Shown: positions 1 through 12,059 of the stretch, in pieces
Position numbering within the stretch: the stretch's first letter is position 1
Layout of the letters: every line of letters begins with the position of its first letter
Assembly (NCBI GenBank): GCA_037974335.1
Contig: CM075724.1
Location: 63,266,470 to 63,330,469, forward strand
Reading direction: 5' to 3'
Origin: Prionace glauca
Taxonomy: Eukaryota; Chordata; Chondrichthyes; Carcharhiniformes; Carcharhinidae
DNA: 64,000 nt
Program-made: the position numbers and the translations under genes
Notes under the pieces: model-generated
The model's database searches: none
The model's input: only the letters and a program-made list of their open reading frames with translations
Told to the model about the DNA's origin: nothing

Positions 1-900
1 ACAGGACCTTAAACTGTCTAAATTTAAACCCCATGGCTTGCTTAGGAAATAACTTACTACAGCGTAACACGGCATTTCTAACTTTTGAGAGGTACCCATT
101 AATTGTTCCCCAGCAGACAACGCCTCATCCTACCTAACGATGTGAGCCCAGATTTTGTGTCTCTCGTGTTTACGCGATGCTTTCAAACAAATGCACGATT
201 CACTTCGGACATTATAATTACTATTTTGGGAATGGCTGCCAAGACCAGCTGGTCCCGAGATTCGTTTTTAGTGCTCACAAAATGTTTAACTATATTTCAA
301 GTGATTCTTGATATCGGAACCACCGCCATTGCCGTCAGACTTGGAACAAAATTCAGCATGAATCTCACTGTGGTCATAGCATGCTATGCATCTCATCAGT
401 GTTACTGGGAACTCGGTAATGTTTTCAGAATAACAGAATAATATTGATATTTTAGATCCCGAGGCCATGAAAAGGTAGCTCAACTCTACCCAACATTTCT
501 AAATATTCCGGACGTTCCGAGATTCCAGGATTGTTGGAGTAGTGCTTAACCTGATTCCATTCTGAACATGCAAGTGTTCTATTGGAGTATTGTTCTTTCA
601 AAACTTGCCAGATCTACCACGGAGACTTTCCATGTTTAATAAAACTGATGTGGTGCGGTTTCTCCCAAATAATCCACATTACATGTTTGCGCTTTGTTTT
701 TATATACCATACTTTCTTCCATTAACCAACGCGAGTAATACTTCCAGCAGTTCTAGTTATAGGTGTTTTGCTATTTTATGGGTTGTTACGATCTTCCAGT
801 GAACAATTTAAGTGTCAATCATGGCGATGTTGACAGCAGTTCCACCAGTGATTCAGAAGGTTTTTAGTTCAAGTCGCACAGTACAGTTCTGAATGAACTG
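1..900. other. Unrecognised intergenic DNA
   Basis: I see no gene, repeat family or splice-flanked exon here. Open frames at 103-441 (+) and 286-483 (-) overlap each other, match no family I know and have ordinary vertebrate intergenic composition. Confidence 0.4.
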
Positions 901-905
901 AAGGG

Positions 906-1250
906 TTGTATCTATTGCCTTTCGGACGCAACTTCATACTGAGGCTCCGCCTGCTGGAAGGCGCTCGAAAAGAATTCCCAAACATGACCTGCTTCACCTC
1001 CCCTGCCCTATGGAACGCAGCTAGTGGGAAAGCCTGGAATGAAGTTGCAAGTCGATCAGAAGTGAAAGCAGGTAACCATTTGGACCTGCAGCTTAGGCAC
1101 CTCGTGGAAAGTATGACAAACGCTGCTCTCATCATTACGCATCGGGCTAGGTGCAACGTCAAGCGCACAGCCCTCAGCAAGATCCGTCTACTTGAGGAGA
1201 GTCAGTTGAAGGAAATTGGCGGTGGTGACGTAATCCGTGTATGGAAATAA
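906..1250 (+). other. Unrecognised open frame, 114 codons
   Basis: This open frame is fairly long for noncoding DNA and is followed at 1247-1249 by a TAA stop. I recognise no domain, signal peptide or membrane segment. The opposite strand is also open across 869-1180, which usually means chance openness. It could be the end of an old repeat-encoded protein or a host exon, but no splice signals argue for either. Confidence 0.15.
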
Positions 1251-1289
1251 AGAACAGTACGCAGCCAGGATCGACTTCTTGATTCTAAA

Positions 1290-1812
1290 CCATCTTCTTT
1301 TCCTTATTTGAGGAAGGATGTCTTTGCTATAGACGGAATACATGGAAGGTTTACCAGGCTGATCCCTAGCATGGCAGAGATATGAGGAGAGATTAAGTTG
1401 GACCGGATTATATTCACTGAAATAAGAGTGAGATGGGATTTCAGAGAAACCTATACAATTCTTACAGGGTTAGGCAGGGTAGATTCAGAAAGAATGTTCC
1501 AAATGGTGGCGGAGGCCAGAACGAGGGGCCATTGTTGTAGGATGATGGTAAATCTTTTAGAACTGAGCTGAGACAGAATTTATTCACCCAGAGAGCTGCG
1601 AATGTGTGGAATTCATTAGCATAGAAGGTAGATGAGGGCAAAATGTTCTCTGATCTCGAGAAGAAATTTCAGACAACTCTGGGGACTAAAGGGATTAAGG
1701 ATATGGGGGAAGGTGGGATCAGGATATCGAATTCGATGATCAGCCATGATCAAAATGAATGATGGAGCAGGCTCGAATGGCCGACTCCTACTTCTAGTTT
1801 TTATGTTTCTAC
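1290..1812 (+). mobile_element. CR1-type LINE, 3' end, decayed
   Basis: The DNA follows the C-terminal end of the CR1 reverse-transcriptase ORF: a block meaning roughly RRFTRLIP, then RRNFFTQR (here near 1560-1600), then the family's 3' UTR ending in 'gccgactcctacttctag' and 'tttttatgtttct'. Stops and frameshifts are frequent, so it is an old 5'-truncated copy. Only the last fifth of the element is present. Confidence 0.75.
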
Positions 1813-2045
1813 CTTATCAGTAAATTGACTGACCTTTCCAAGACGTTAACGGTTGTCTGTTGGCACTTTAACTTCCCTGCATGGCAACAAGCAAGTAACT
1901 TCCACCAGTGTTTCCATGCCTCGCGTAACCAACCCTGATGAAGCTAGCAGTATATTCTACTTCTTGCTTATTGCTGTTCCAAAATAAGATAACTTTATCA
2001 TCCTCCCTTGGTAAACTTCAGGGGTTGAGCAGATCGACGGGCAGG

Positions 2046-2090
2046 GAACGTTTAATTGGAGAACGTTTAATTGGAGAACGTTTAATCAGA
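2046..2090 (+). repeat. Three 15-bp direct repeats
   Basis: The unit GAACGTTTAATTGGA occurs at 2046-2060 and 2061-2075, and with two changes at 2076-2090. The third unit overlaps the start of the large palindrome at 2085. Confidence 0.9.
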
Positions 2091-2253
2091 GAGGTGGAAA
2101 ACTTGATGATTCTAAACGCATATTCAGCAGTTATCTTCAGCAAGAAGAAACAATTTATGTGGCAAATGACATTTGCAACATAAATTGTTTCTTCTTGCTG
2201 AAGATAACTGCTGAATATGCGTTCAGAATCATCAAGTTTTCCACCTCTCTGAT
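2085..2253. repeat. 169-bp near-perfect palindrome
   Basis: The arms 2085-2168 and 2170-2253 are reverse complements around a single central base, A2169. I count two mismatched pairs, 2114/2224 and 2161/2177, in 84. Either strand could fold into an almost loopless hairpin. The innermost part is GCAAATGACATTTGC. There is no target-site duplication or terminal motif that I recognise, so it is not assigned to a MITE family. A fold-back (template-switch) origin is equally possible. Confidence 0.95.
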
Positions 2254-2610
2254 CGCAAAGAGCCGTCTTGTTTTCACCCCTGCTCCATGCATTAACATCT
2301 ATTCCTCTAGGTCATTAATAGACAGAGGGACAGATGGATCGTGCTTGCAACGAATCACCGCCGTTTTCCCGCTAGGTGCCCTCATAGCATATGGGTGCAG
2401 AAGGGTCTCAAGCTTCAAGGCTCAACCAGGCAATCATGAAGGAATCTATTTCTCAAAAACTCAGGCGTTGCCTATGTATAGCGAAAATAAACGGTATCAA
2501 AGTTGACTAGTTAACCTTGAGGTGCACACCACTGTTCCAGTGATCATTTTCCCTGCCGCGTAGAGGCCACCACTGATTTCACCAAAAATTAGGAGTTCCG
2601 GAAACAAGCA
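2254..2610. other. No recognisable feature
   Basis: An open frame (2159-2506, +) starts inside the palindrome and runs on, but it has no recognisable domain. I see no splice-flanked exon or repeat here. Confidence 0.35.
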
Positions 2611-4600
2611 GAGAAGAAGCATTGTGCAGTAGAGGTCCTCCTTCAATGACGAGTCATCACTATCCAGGCAGATTGCGGACACGTCCACCTAGAGGACTCT
2701 CCATTGCAAGTTCGAAGAAATTTAAGAAAGTTGGCCGAATCAGAAAACAGGTGAACATCTGGCACATTCCAAACACAAAGGCTGGAACAGATTCTACGAT
2801 GCTATGAAATCTCTCTGTCAACTCCCACTCCACTACTACGTCCCCATTAATCAGTGTCGTGAAGGTAACATTGCTCACAGGGAATAATCGCACACATTCT
2901 AAAATGACCGGCAGAAAGACTTAGGTACTTTTTTCATGAACTTCCACCATTAACGATAATTATGAGCATGCTACTATTGGTCTCCATCAAATGTTCTGTT
3001 GAGGACACGGACTTTCCCCACACTCCCGTCCAACAAAAGTTCCCAGCCGCACCACCACCCCGTCCTGCCACGCGCCCCCACCCTCCCCCCCCCCCCCCCC
3101 CCCGGCCCCCCAACACACACAAACACCGGTCACCTTTCGCCGTGCTATTAGAAATGATGCTGCTGACAAGCAGAGAAGTTCCAGGGGTTGATAATCTCTC
3201 AGCTGTAGTCTGTGGTCCACCATGTCAGGGGTAATTGGCTGGTCAAAACGCTCAATGAACTATTTCAGTCCAGATGCCAGTAAGGAATCCCTCCACAAAA
3301 AAAATGTTTCCATTGTCGACAAATACAAATAGAAAGACGCTCTGCAATCTTGTGGCAATCAAAAGTGAATCTCACTTCTCGTCATCATCAGAAAAGTATT
3401 CAACAGACTCCTATCGAACTTTTAGTGCATCATCTTGATCAGAATATGCAGCCAGAGAGATAATGTGGTTTCAGAAAAGGCTGAGCGAGCTAAGATACCA
3501 TGTCTGCAGAAAAATGATTCAAGGATGAATGTTAGGAAAATAACACGGACTTCGACACCACTTCTGTTAACCTGACCATCTCTTTCAACACATTCCGTCA
3601 TGAGGGCATTTGAAAGATACTGGAGAAGTTAGGCTGCACTGGGAAATTCATCACAATGGTCCACCAGTTTCACCACGGCATGCTGAGGGATGCTTTGGAT
3701 GGTGCTGAGTCATCTGATTCATTCCATGTCACTAACGGAATAAAACAGGACAGCGTGCATATTTTTGTTAATCCGCAGGACTCTATAATGCCTTCAAAGA
3801 TATCTATCCTATCATTGAAATCAGATATCATATGACTGTCTGAACTGAGACGGCTCCAAATAGTACGGTCTCCAAGACCGTATTTGACGATTTCATGTTT
3901 GTTGATGACAGTGCACGAACTGCCAGATCCGATCTTGCCATCCATCGTCGCATGTGCGTCTGTTCCATTGCACGTGACAATGTTGGCCTTATGATCAGCA
4001 CAAAGAAAACCGAAGCAACGGACCAGCTTGTTCCAGCGAAGCTCCATCTCACGTTCGGTAGTCCACAGTGGTTCACTTATCTTGACTGCCCTCTCCCTCG
4101 CTGCCGCCGCTGCCTTCTTTTTCGATCATCCACGATACGCCTGCAAGAATTGTAAAAGCACTTCTGTAACCGTTAAACCACCACAAACAGCAGTCATGTT
4201 ATGACGACGAGCAAACTGTCTACCAGACTGAAATTCTATGGAGCAATGATCCTCTCTATGCAGGCCATGGCGCTGGAAATTGTACCTCCGCCGTGCCAAA
4301 ACGTTCGACGGCTTTAACTTGAGTTTTCCTTGGAAGCTTCTTAAGATTGGATGGTCATACAAAATACCAGACAGTGATTGGTTGACCCGAGTTTGTATGT
4401 CAAACATCCGCACAATAAAGAGAGGTCACAACTGAATTAAGTTGGTCTGATTGCCAGAATGCCTGATACTCGTTCACCGAAGTTAATCTTCGATGGAGAT
4501 CTTGAGTGAACGGACTCCCACAGTCAAAAAGAGCAGCTACGAGGACATTCTGAAGACTTTACTTTGGCGTGTTAATATCGACCCTGATTCTTTTGTTATT
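2610..4600 (+). mobile_element. RTE-like LINE, decayed, linker to C-terminus
   Basis: The plus strand follows a non-CR1 LINE reverse transcriptase in order. A linker resembling KKVGRIRKQVNIW lies near 2715-2760. RT motifs follow: GCTGKFITMVHQFHHGML near 3630-3685, then VTNGIKQ near 3730-3750, and a motif C relic, FVDD, near 3898-3909. Next comes ISTKKTEATDQLVP near 3994-4035, and finally a C-terminal region like LLKIGWSYKIPDSD near 4337-4380 and SSYEDILKTLL near 4530-4562. This order matches the RT that databases often attach to vertebrate RTE/BovB-type elements, but the clade is my inference. The frame changes many times and a poly-C run (about 3083-3102) interrupts it. It is old and inactive. 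Confidence 0.65.
3078..3102. repeat. Poly-C tract
   Basis: A run of about 19 C follows CCTCC and is flanked by C-rich sequence. Copy number in such runs is unreliable in assemblies. It sits inside the RTE-like LINE. Confidence 0.9.
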
Positions 4601-5385
4601 CTATAGTTCTTTTAAATTCCAACATATATTAGTTGAATGTGTTGTGTTATATTTAACACACAAGTCACTTTCAAGCGTTGATTCTACGTGTACTTGGTAT
4701 AGCCTTTGCGTAATTTCTTAAAACTTAAAGTTTTAAGTTTGCAAAACTATTCTGCAATTTTAGTAGACTTATACCAAGCACAGCAACAACAAACACACAC
4801 TATAACAAAGCAGTTGCCCTAACAAAATCACATTGATGAGCGTCTGTTTTCATGAAGTTCTACATCCATTAGACATCTGGGCCAATTAGTGCATTTCCCA
4901 GGCACCTCATTCTGTCTTATCTCAAATAAAAATCGAGCTATTCTTACTTTTATTCTTCGTGTGTGTGTGTGTATGTGTTCTCACATGTGTTATGTACTAA
5001 GTCAGTTCTTAGCAAATTGCTTTATTACTTTTAAGGTTATAAGCAAATTTATCACTCAATGTTTTGTTGTAAAAATAAATTAACTCATCCCAAATAACCA
5101 CAGAGCAAAGTTATATCAAACTTCTAGTCACCTATGCAAAACAAAAAGTCGCTGATTGGAATCTGATTTGAACGCAAATAAATGAAATCTGAGACAATGA
5201 GCTCAAGATAACAATCATGGAGGCATGGCAACATATTTCCCCCATTCTGAATAACTGGAGAATGAAGATAGTATGAAATATATTATCTCTACAAGAAGTA
5301 AGTAAATTAACCTTACTGACTGGACTTGTCCCACAAGTAACTGAAATCTTCAAGGGCTCCTCGGGGGACAGTAGTAAATATCAGC
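4600..5385. other. AT-rich intergenic DNA
   Basis: I see no gene. There is a short GT run at about 4961-4975 and a small hairpin made of 'aaacttaaa' and 'ttttaagttt' near 4720-4740. Confidence 0.4.
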
Positions 5386-6500
5386 ATATATTTCCTTTGA
5401 TAAGAGGACCAAAACTGTTCACAGTATTCCTGTTGTTGTCTGCCTGATGATTTGTATAGTTTTAGCAAGACTTCCCTTCTTCACGCACAATTCCATTTGA
5501 ATTAAAGAGCAACAATCCATTTACCTTCCCTATTATTTCCTGAAGATTCAGGCAAGCTTTTTGTGATTTATGCCCAAGGACACCCAAATCCCTCTGGGTT
5601 GCAACTTTCTGCAGTCTTTCTCCATTTAAACAACATTCGGCTCCTTTATTCTTGCTGCTAACGTGCATAAATTAACATTGTATTCCAAATTTTTGGGCCA
5701 CTCACTTAAGCTATCTATATCCTCTGTAGACCATTTGTCTCATCCACAACGCTTGCCTTTCCATCTATTTTGTGTCATTAGCAAATCTGGTAATAGTACA
5801 ATTACTTTGCTCATCCACGTCACTGATATGTATTGTAAATAATTGTGGCCCCAGCACTGATCCTTGTGACACTCTACCAGTTATATATTGCCATCCTGAA
5901 AATGTCCCTCTTATTCCAAATCACTATCTTCCCGTAGGTTGCCAATCCGCTATCCATGCTCATACACTTACCCGACACAATGGAATTTTATATGAAGCAG
6001 CCTTTTGTGCAGTGTCTTATCGATTATTTTTTGCAAATTCAAGTGTACTACATCTAATGGTTCCTCTTTAGTAATCCTGCTCATTATCACTTCAAAGAAT
6101 TGTAATTAATTTTTCAGGAATATTTTCCCCTTCACAAAGTCAAAACTGACTCTGCTTTCTTATGTTATTCATCCCTAAACCCTCTGCTAAAACATATTTT
6201 ATGATAGGCTCTAACATTGTCACAATAACAAATATTAAGCCACCTAACTTCTACTCATCTGATTTTCTTCCCCTTCCTTTTTGAATGGTGTTATATTTGC
6301 AGTTTTTCGATCCTCAGGGAATTTTCCAGAACGTAAGGATCTTGGAAACTGACAACCAATGCACTTACTGTCTCTGTCGCGACTTCCTTTACTATCCATT
6401 TCCCTCCAAAGACTTCGGCAGCAGGCAGGTAGGGCCTCCGTTCCCCAATTAATTTCTCCTTTGCCCCGTAACTTATTTTTCAGAACGAATGGTTGGCAGA
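5385..6500 (-). mobile_element. CR1-type LINE fragment, old
   Basis: Read on the minus strand, the segment runs from an RT N-terminal block (KFPEDRKTANITPFKKEG, about 6335-6265) through a relic of the catalytic region to QRDLGVL (about 5610-5570), and on to the GI-EYKSRE-like region near 5490. Both ends are truncated and there are many stops. It differs clearly from the young CR1 copies elsewhere in the window. Confidence 0.65.
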
Positions 6501-7240
6501 TTTTCCGCCTTAGTGCAGTGTGAAATCGATGCTCTTTCCTACAAAGAGTTTTGCCACAATTGGAGGCAAGTTCGCAAGAGTTCGCTTCTAGTTGGGTCAA
6601 TCAAGGCTACATTTACGCTCCTCTCCCATATCAAAAATCAATCCACCTTGCTCTTACAGGCCGAATAAATTCTACGTTCATTCCTATCGCAGGACCGCAT
6701 TGCGTGATTGTTTAATGCGTCAGAATAACGCTTATAATGCATCATTTAACAGCTTGACTGTTAATTTTTGTAGTTGTGAGCCCTCACTATATGGTGAACA
6801 CGAGGAGGAAGACATTAATGGAATGCACAGAATGAGAGTAATGGTGAATGTATCTTCAGCCTTAATGTAATGACGTGGCCAATGGGGATAAAAGACTGAC
6901 ACGGCTACCTCTATGAGAAGACTAAATCGCTTTTGCCGACATTTTAAGGCATCTTAAGAGGAACATGAGCTTGTGTGAGTGGCGTTTTTCCATGGCATGT
7001 ACACCAATGGTTATTAACTTCGGTAATACGAGTATATTTGCACATGTTGCTTGGTCTGGAGCATCTGCTCCGCTCGCTTTCAGGGACATGGAGAAAACGT
7101 TGAGCCCATTATAATCGTCATTTTTCAATTCTATTGCCCCGGTTTGTGTGTACTACGACGATACATGTGTAACACGTTGGGGCGTACTGCAAGGCTTTGT
7201 CGCATTTAACGAAGAGGGTTGAATATTGAATCTTTAACTT
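6500..7240. other. No recognisable feature
   Basis: Open frames at 6592-6870 (+) and 6922-7128 (-) have no recognisable domains, and no repeat boundaries are visible. Confidence 0.35.
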
Positions 7241-8035
7241 TGTAATCATAGAATCATGGAATCATACATTGAAGAGGCCCTGCCGCCCATTGAGCCTGCA
7301 TCCTCACATTAGAAACACCTGAACTCGCACCTAATCTCAGCAGCCGGCACTTGATCCATTGCCCTGAATGCTAAGACGTGCCAACCGCTCATCCAGATGT
7401 ATTTTGAAGTATGTGAAACATCCCGCCTTGACCACCCTCCCAGGCAGTGCATTCCAGGCCGTCATCATCCTCTGGGTAAAAAAAAAGCTTTCCTCACAAC
7501 ACCCTTAAATCTCCTGCCCTTCACCTAGAACCTATGTCTTCTTGTGACTGACCCTTCAACTAACGGGGACAGATGCTCTCCACCCATTCTGTCCATACCC
7601 TTCATTATCCTGTACACCTCAATCAAGTTGCCCCTCCGTCATGTCTGCTCCAACGAAAACAATCCAAGCCTATCCATCCTCCTTCATAACTTAAATATTG
7701 CATTTCAGGCAGCATTCTAGTGAATCTCCTCTGCACCCCTTCGAGTGCAATCAAATTTGCCTATAATATGGTGACCAGAACAGCACACAATACCCTAACT
7801 GTGGTCTCACCAAAATTCTATCCAACTCCAAGATTACTTTACTGTTTTTGTAATCTATTATAAAAAGGCTACTGTCAAATTTGCATTTTCACCACCTTAC
7901 TAATATGTCCTTCCAGTTCCAGAGATCTGTGGATAAACACAACAAGGTTTTTCGTTCTGCAGAACTTCCTAGCTCGACCATTCATTGAATGCTTCCTTAT
8001 CAAACTACTCTATCAAGAAGGTGAAGGTGAATTAC

Positions 8036-8698
8036 TGATCAAGAAGGCGAATGGACTGTCGGCCTTTATAGCGAGGTGGATAGAACATAAAATCAGGGAC
8101 GTCTTGCTGCAAATTTACAGGGCACTGGTGAGGCCGTAGCTAGAGCACTGTGTGCAGTTTTGGTCGCCGCACTTGCGGAAGGATATATTGGCCTTGGAGG
8201 GACGGCAGAGAAGATTCACTAGGCTGATACCGGAGATAAGGGGGTTAGCCTATGAAGAGAGACTGAATAGACTGGGACTGTACTGGTTGCAGTTTAGAAG
8301 GCTGAGGGGGGATCGTTTAGAGACGTATAAGATAATGAAGGGGATAGATAGGGTAGAGGTAGAGAGATTCTTCCCGCTTAGAAAGGATAGCAGGACTAGA
8401 GGGCACAGCCTCAAGATAAGGGGAGTTTCGATCAGAGTTGAGGAGGAACTTCTTCACTGAAAGGGTGGTGAATCTCTGGAATTTTCTGCCCGTTGAGGTG
8501 GTGGAGGCTACCTCGCTGAATATATTTAAGTCACGGGTAGATAGATTTCTGATAGACAAGGGAATTAAGGATTATGGGGAGAAAGTAGGAATGTGGAACC
8601 GATGCACTTCAGATCATCCATGATCTTATTGAATGGCGGGGCAGGCTCGAAGGATTAGATGGCCTACTCCTGTTCTATTTCTTATGTTCTTATGTTCT
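8036..8698 (+). mobile_element. CR1 subfamily A, 3' end, inserted in older LINE
   Basis: Two overlapping frames (8152-8460, 8438-8623) encode the RT C-terminus: LRKDILALEGRQRRFTRLIP, then the RDSRTRGHSLKI block, then NIFKSRVDRFLIDKGIK. The copy ends in the diagnostic tail 'ttcttatgttcttatgtt' (about 8679-8696). One frameshift separates the two frames. It splits the old minus-strand LINE between its GKWQMEF segment and its 3' part. Confidence 0.85.
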
Positions 8699-8783
8699 AT
8701 CTAACGTGTATCACCTTACACTTTTCAGGGTGAAATTCCATCTGCCACTTACCTGCCCATTTGATAATTCCATCTATATAAGT

Positions 8784-9931
8784 GTGTGGACGAAGGTAGT
8801 TGATGTCATATACATGTATTTTAGTAAGGCGTTTGATAAGGTCCCCCATGGTAGGCTCATGAAGAAGATAAGGATATGTGGGATAGAAGGAAATCTGACC
8901 GATTGGATAAGTAACTGGCTGTATCATAGAAGACAGAGGGTGATGGAAAGAAAACTTTCAGAGTGGAGGCCAGTTACCTATGGGGTAACACAGGGGTCAG
9001 TGCTGGGTCCTCTGCTGTTTGTGGTTTTTATCAGTGATTGGAAAAGGGGGCTGAAGGATGGGTTAGTAAATTTGCTGACAACACCAAAATTGGTGGAGTC
9101 GTGGATGAGGTGGAGGGCTCTTGCAGGCTGCAAAGAGACATTGATAGGGTGCAGAGCTGGGCTGAAAAATGGCAGATGGAGTTTAACCCTGATAAATGTG
9201 AGGTGATTCATTTTGGTAGGACAAACTTGAATGCAGATTACAGGGTCAATGGCAGAATTCTAAGGAATGTGGAGGAACAGAGAGATCTTGGGGTTCATTT
9301 GCACAGATCTCTGAAGGTTGCCACTAAGTGGATAGAGCCGTGAAGAAGGTTTATAGTATGTTAGCATTTATTAACAGGGGCTTTGAGTTTAAGAGCCTTG
9401 GGGTTATGCTGCAACTATACTGGACGTTGGTAGGACCACATTTGGAATATTATGTTCAGTTCTGGTCACCTCATATGAGAAGGATGTGGAAGCATTGGAG
9501 AGAGTGCAGAGGAGATTTACCAAGATGTTGACTGGTTTGGAGAGTAGGTCTTCTGAGGAAAGACTGAGGGAGCTGGGGCTTTTCTCTTTGGAACGGAGGA
9601 GGATGAGAGACGACTTAATAGAGGTTGATAAGATGATGAGAGGGATTGATAGAGTGGACATGCAGAGACGATTTGCTCGGGTGGATGTAACTGTTACTAG
9701 GGGTCATAACTCTAAGGTTCATGGTGGGAGGTATAGGAAGGATGTCCGAGGTAGATTCTTTACTCAGAGAGTGGTTGGGGCTTTGAATAGACTGCCTGCT
9801 GTGATAGTGGAGTCGGACACTTTAGGAACTTTCAAGCGGTTATTGGATAGGCACATGGAGCACACCAGAATAATAGGCCGAAGGGCCTGTACTGTGCTGT
9901 AATCTTCTATCTTCTATGTTCTATATCTTCT
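8784..9931 (+). mobile_element. CR1 subfamily B, 5'-truncated, with 7-bp target duplication
   Basis: The copy starts in the RT at a YMYFSKAFDKVPHG block (8814-8855) and carries SVLGPLLFVVFI (8999-9034). Its DD motif is degraded to FADNTK (9071-9088) in a shifted frame. It runs through [14 protein letters not shown] (9489-9530) to the tail 'cttctatcttctatgttct'. TATAAGT occurs at 8777-8783 and again at 9932-9938, flanking the insertion exactly as a target-site duplication should. Several frameshifts split it into four frames. Confidence 0.85.
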
Positions 9932-11814
9932 TATAAGTAGTAAGCCTCACTGCTAACCATCTGACAAATCTTTGTGTCATCTGCAACCTTCTTAATGCTT
10001 CCCCACGAAGTCATCTATGCCATTTACATTAACGACAGATAATATAGCACCCAACATGGATCCCTGTGGCATGCAAATCGACGATGGCTTCCAATCACTA
10101 AAGCAGCCTCTGCCATGTCTGTCATATAATATACCAAATTCTGAATCCACTTTATCAAATTGTCCTGTATCTCATGTACATTTACTGTCTTTAAAAGTCT
10201 CTCATATGGAACATTGTCAAAGGCTTTGCTGAAATCCATTCTATGTCAACAGCACTACCCATGTATACACACCTGGTAACCACCTCAAAAAATTCCATCA
10301 GATTTGTTAAGCATGAAGCCTTTGACGAAGCAACAAAGATTATCCAAGTAGACATAAATATTCGCCTTCAGAATTTTCTCCGAATGCTTCCCCTGCCAAT
10401 GACGTAAGACTCACTGACGGACAGTTATTTGCATTATCTTAACAACCCTTCTTAAATATTGAAACCACATTTGTTGTTCTCCAGTCATCTGACAACTCCC
10501 CCGTGGCCAGAAAGGAATTGAAAATTTGGGTCAGAACTCCTGCAATCTCGTCCCTTGTCTCACAAAGCAGCCTGGGGCATAATCCATCGGGGCCTGGAGA
10601 TTTATTCTCTTTTAGGGCTGCCAACGTTCCAATACCTTGCCCTTCCCTATGTCAATTTGCTCAAGAACCTTAAAGTCTCTTTCCGTGAATCCCATATCAT
10701 CGTCCTCATTGCCTTGGGGTGACAACGAATTCACTCAAACTCTACCAATGTTCTCTGGTACCACCTATGGATTGCCCTCTTGGGCCCCACTCTTTCCCTC
10801 ATTAATATCTTCCCATTGATATTATTAGTGAATATCTTGAGATTTTATCTTCTTTTACCAGACTGAAATTTTCCATACCTCCCCAATGCTTTCCTAATTG
10901 CTTCTGTGAACTCTAACCTGCACTTCTTATGCCTCACTAATGTTTCCACTGATTTGCTGCCCTTCTACTTTTTAAAAAGGCTTTCTTTTCCTTCTCATTG
11001 TATTGTGAATACTTCTGGTCATCCATGGTTCTGTTGGCTTTTTATGCATTCCTATCACCCAAGGGGGACCTGCACCGTTCTCATTTCATTTTTGAATACT
11101 TCCACCCCCGCCCCACTGCTCTTCAGAAGATTTTGTCATTAGTTGTCTGCCTTTCCCAGTCTACCTTGGCTAGGTCTTGAACTATTTTACTAAAATCAGC
11201 TCTCCCCAATCTAAAGCCTTTTTTGCAGCTTGTTTATTCCCTTCTCCATAACAAGTTTGAAATGTACCATGTTGTGACCGTTATCACTAAAATGCTCCCT
11301 CACCAGTTCCTCAACATCTTGTTTGGTTTTATTCCAAATAATTGGGTCCAGCATAGATCCCTCCTTTGTTGGACCCTCTACATATTGAACTGCAAAGTTC
11401 TCCTGCACATATTTAAAGTAATCTATTGTTTCCAAGCCCTTAACTCTATGTATATTCCATTTAATGTTGGGAAAGTTAAAATCACTTAATATAATAACCA
11501 TATTGATATTGTTTTTCACATACCCGCAACTTGAGCACATATTTTCTCCCCAATATCCCTCTCATATCTGGGGGTCTAAAATAACGACCTAACAATGTGG
11601 CTGTCCCTATTCTATTCTTAAGCTCTGCCCACAAATTTTCATCAGATCCCCTTTCCAAAATTGGTTCCTTAATTAATCATGCAGTGCCTCCTCCTCTTTT
11701 ATCTTCGCCCCTGTCCGATCTGAAGACTCTATATCCCAGATGTCGAGTTGCCAATGGTGCCCTTCCTTCAATCATGTCTCTGAGATGGCCACTGTATCAC
11801 GTTATGTATGTGCC

Positions 11815-12055
11815 AAGCAACTCAACCGAATCAACCGATTCAAGGACAGCTACTTTCCTGATACCATCAGGCTTTTGAATGGGGCCTATCTCATATTGAG
11901 TTGATCAGTAGTTACATCCTAGCCATGACTGTAACACTACATTTTGTACCCTCTCCTTTCCTTCTCTACATACGGTATGCTTTACTTGTATAGCATGCAA
12001 CAAATGATACTTTTCATTGTATAATAACACATATGACAATAATAACCGACATCAA
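11815..12055 (+). mobile_element. L2-like LINE 3' tail
   Basis: The segment matches the end of the L2-like element at 27070-27300: a 'caggcttttgaatggg' block, 'actgtaacactacatt', 'cttctctacatacggtat', and an end in 'catatgacaataataa'. It lies between the ORF1 and endonuclease parts of the old minus-strand CR1. Confidence 0.75.
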
Positions 12056-12059
12056 AATT

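Noticed and set aside
906-1250. Host gene exon
   Set aside because: No recognisable domain or splice signals, and the reverse strand is open over the same stretch. Kept only as an unrecognised frame.
2962-3234. Proline-rich open frame (+) and glycine-rich frame (-)
   Set aside because: Both are produced by the poly-C tract inside the decayed RTE-like LINE.
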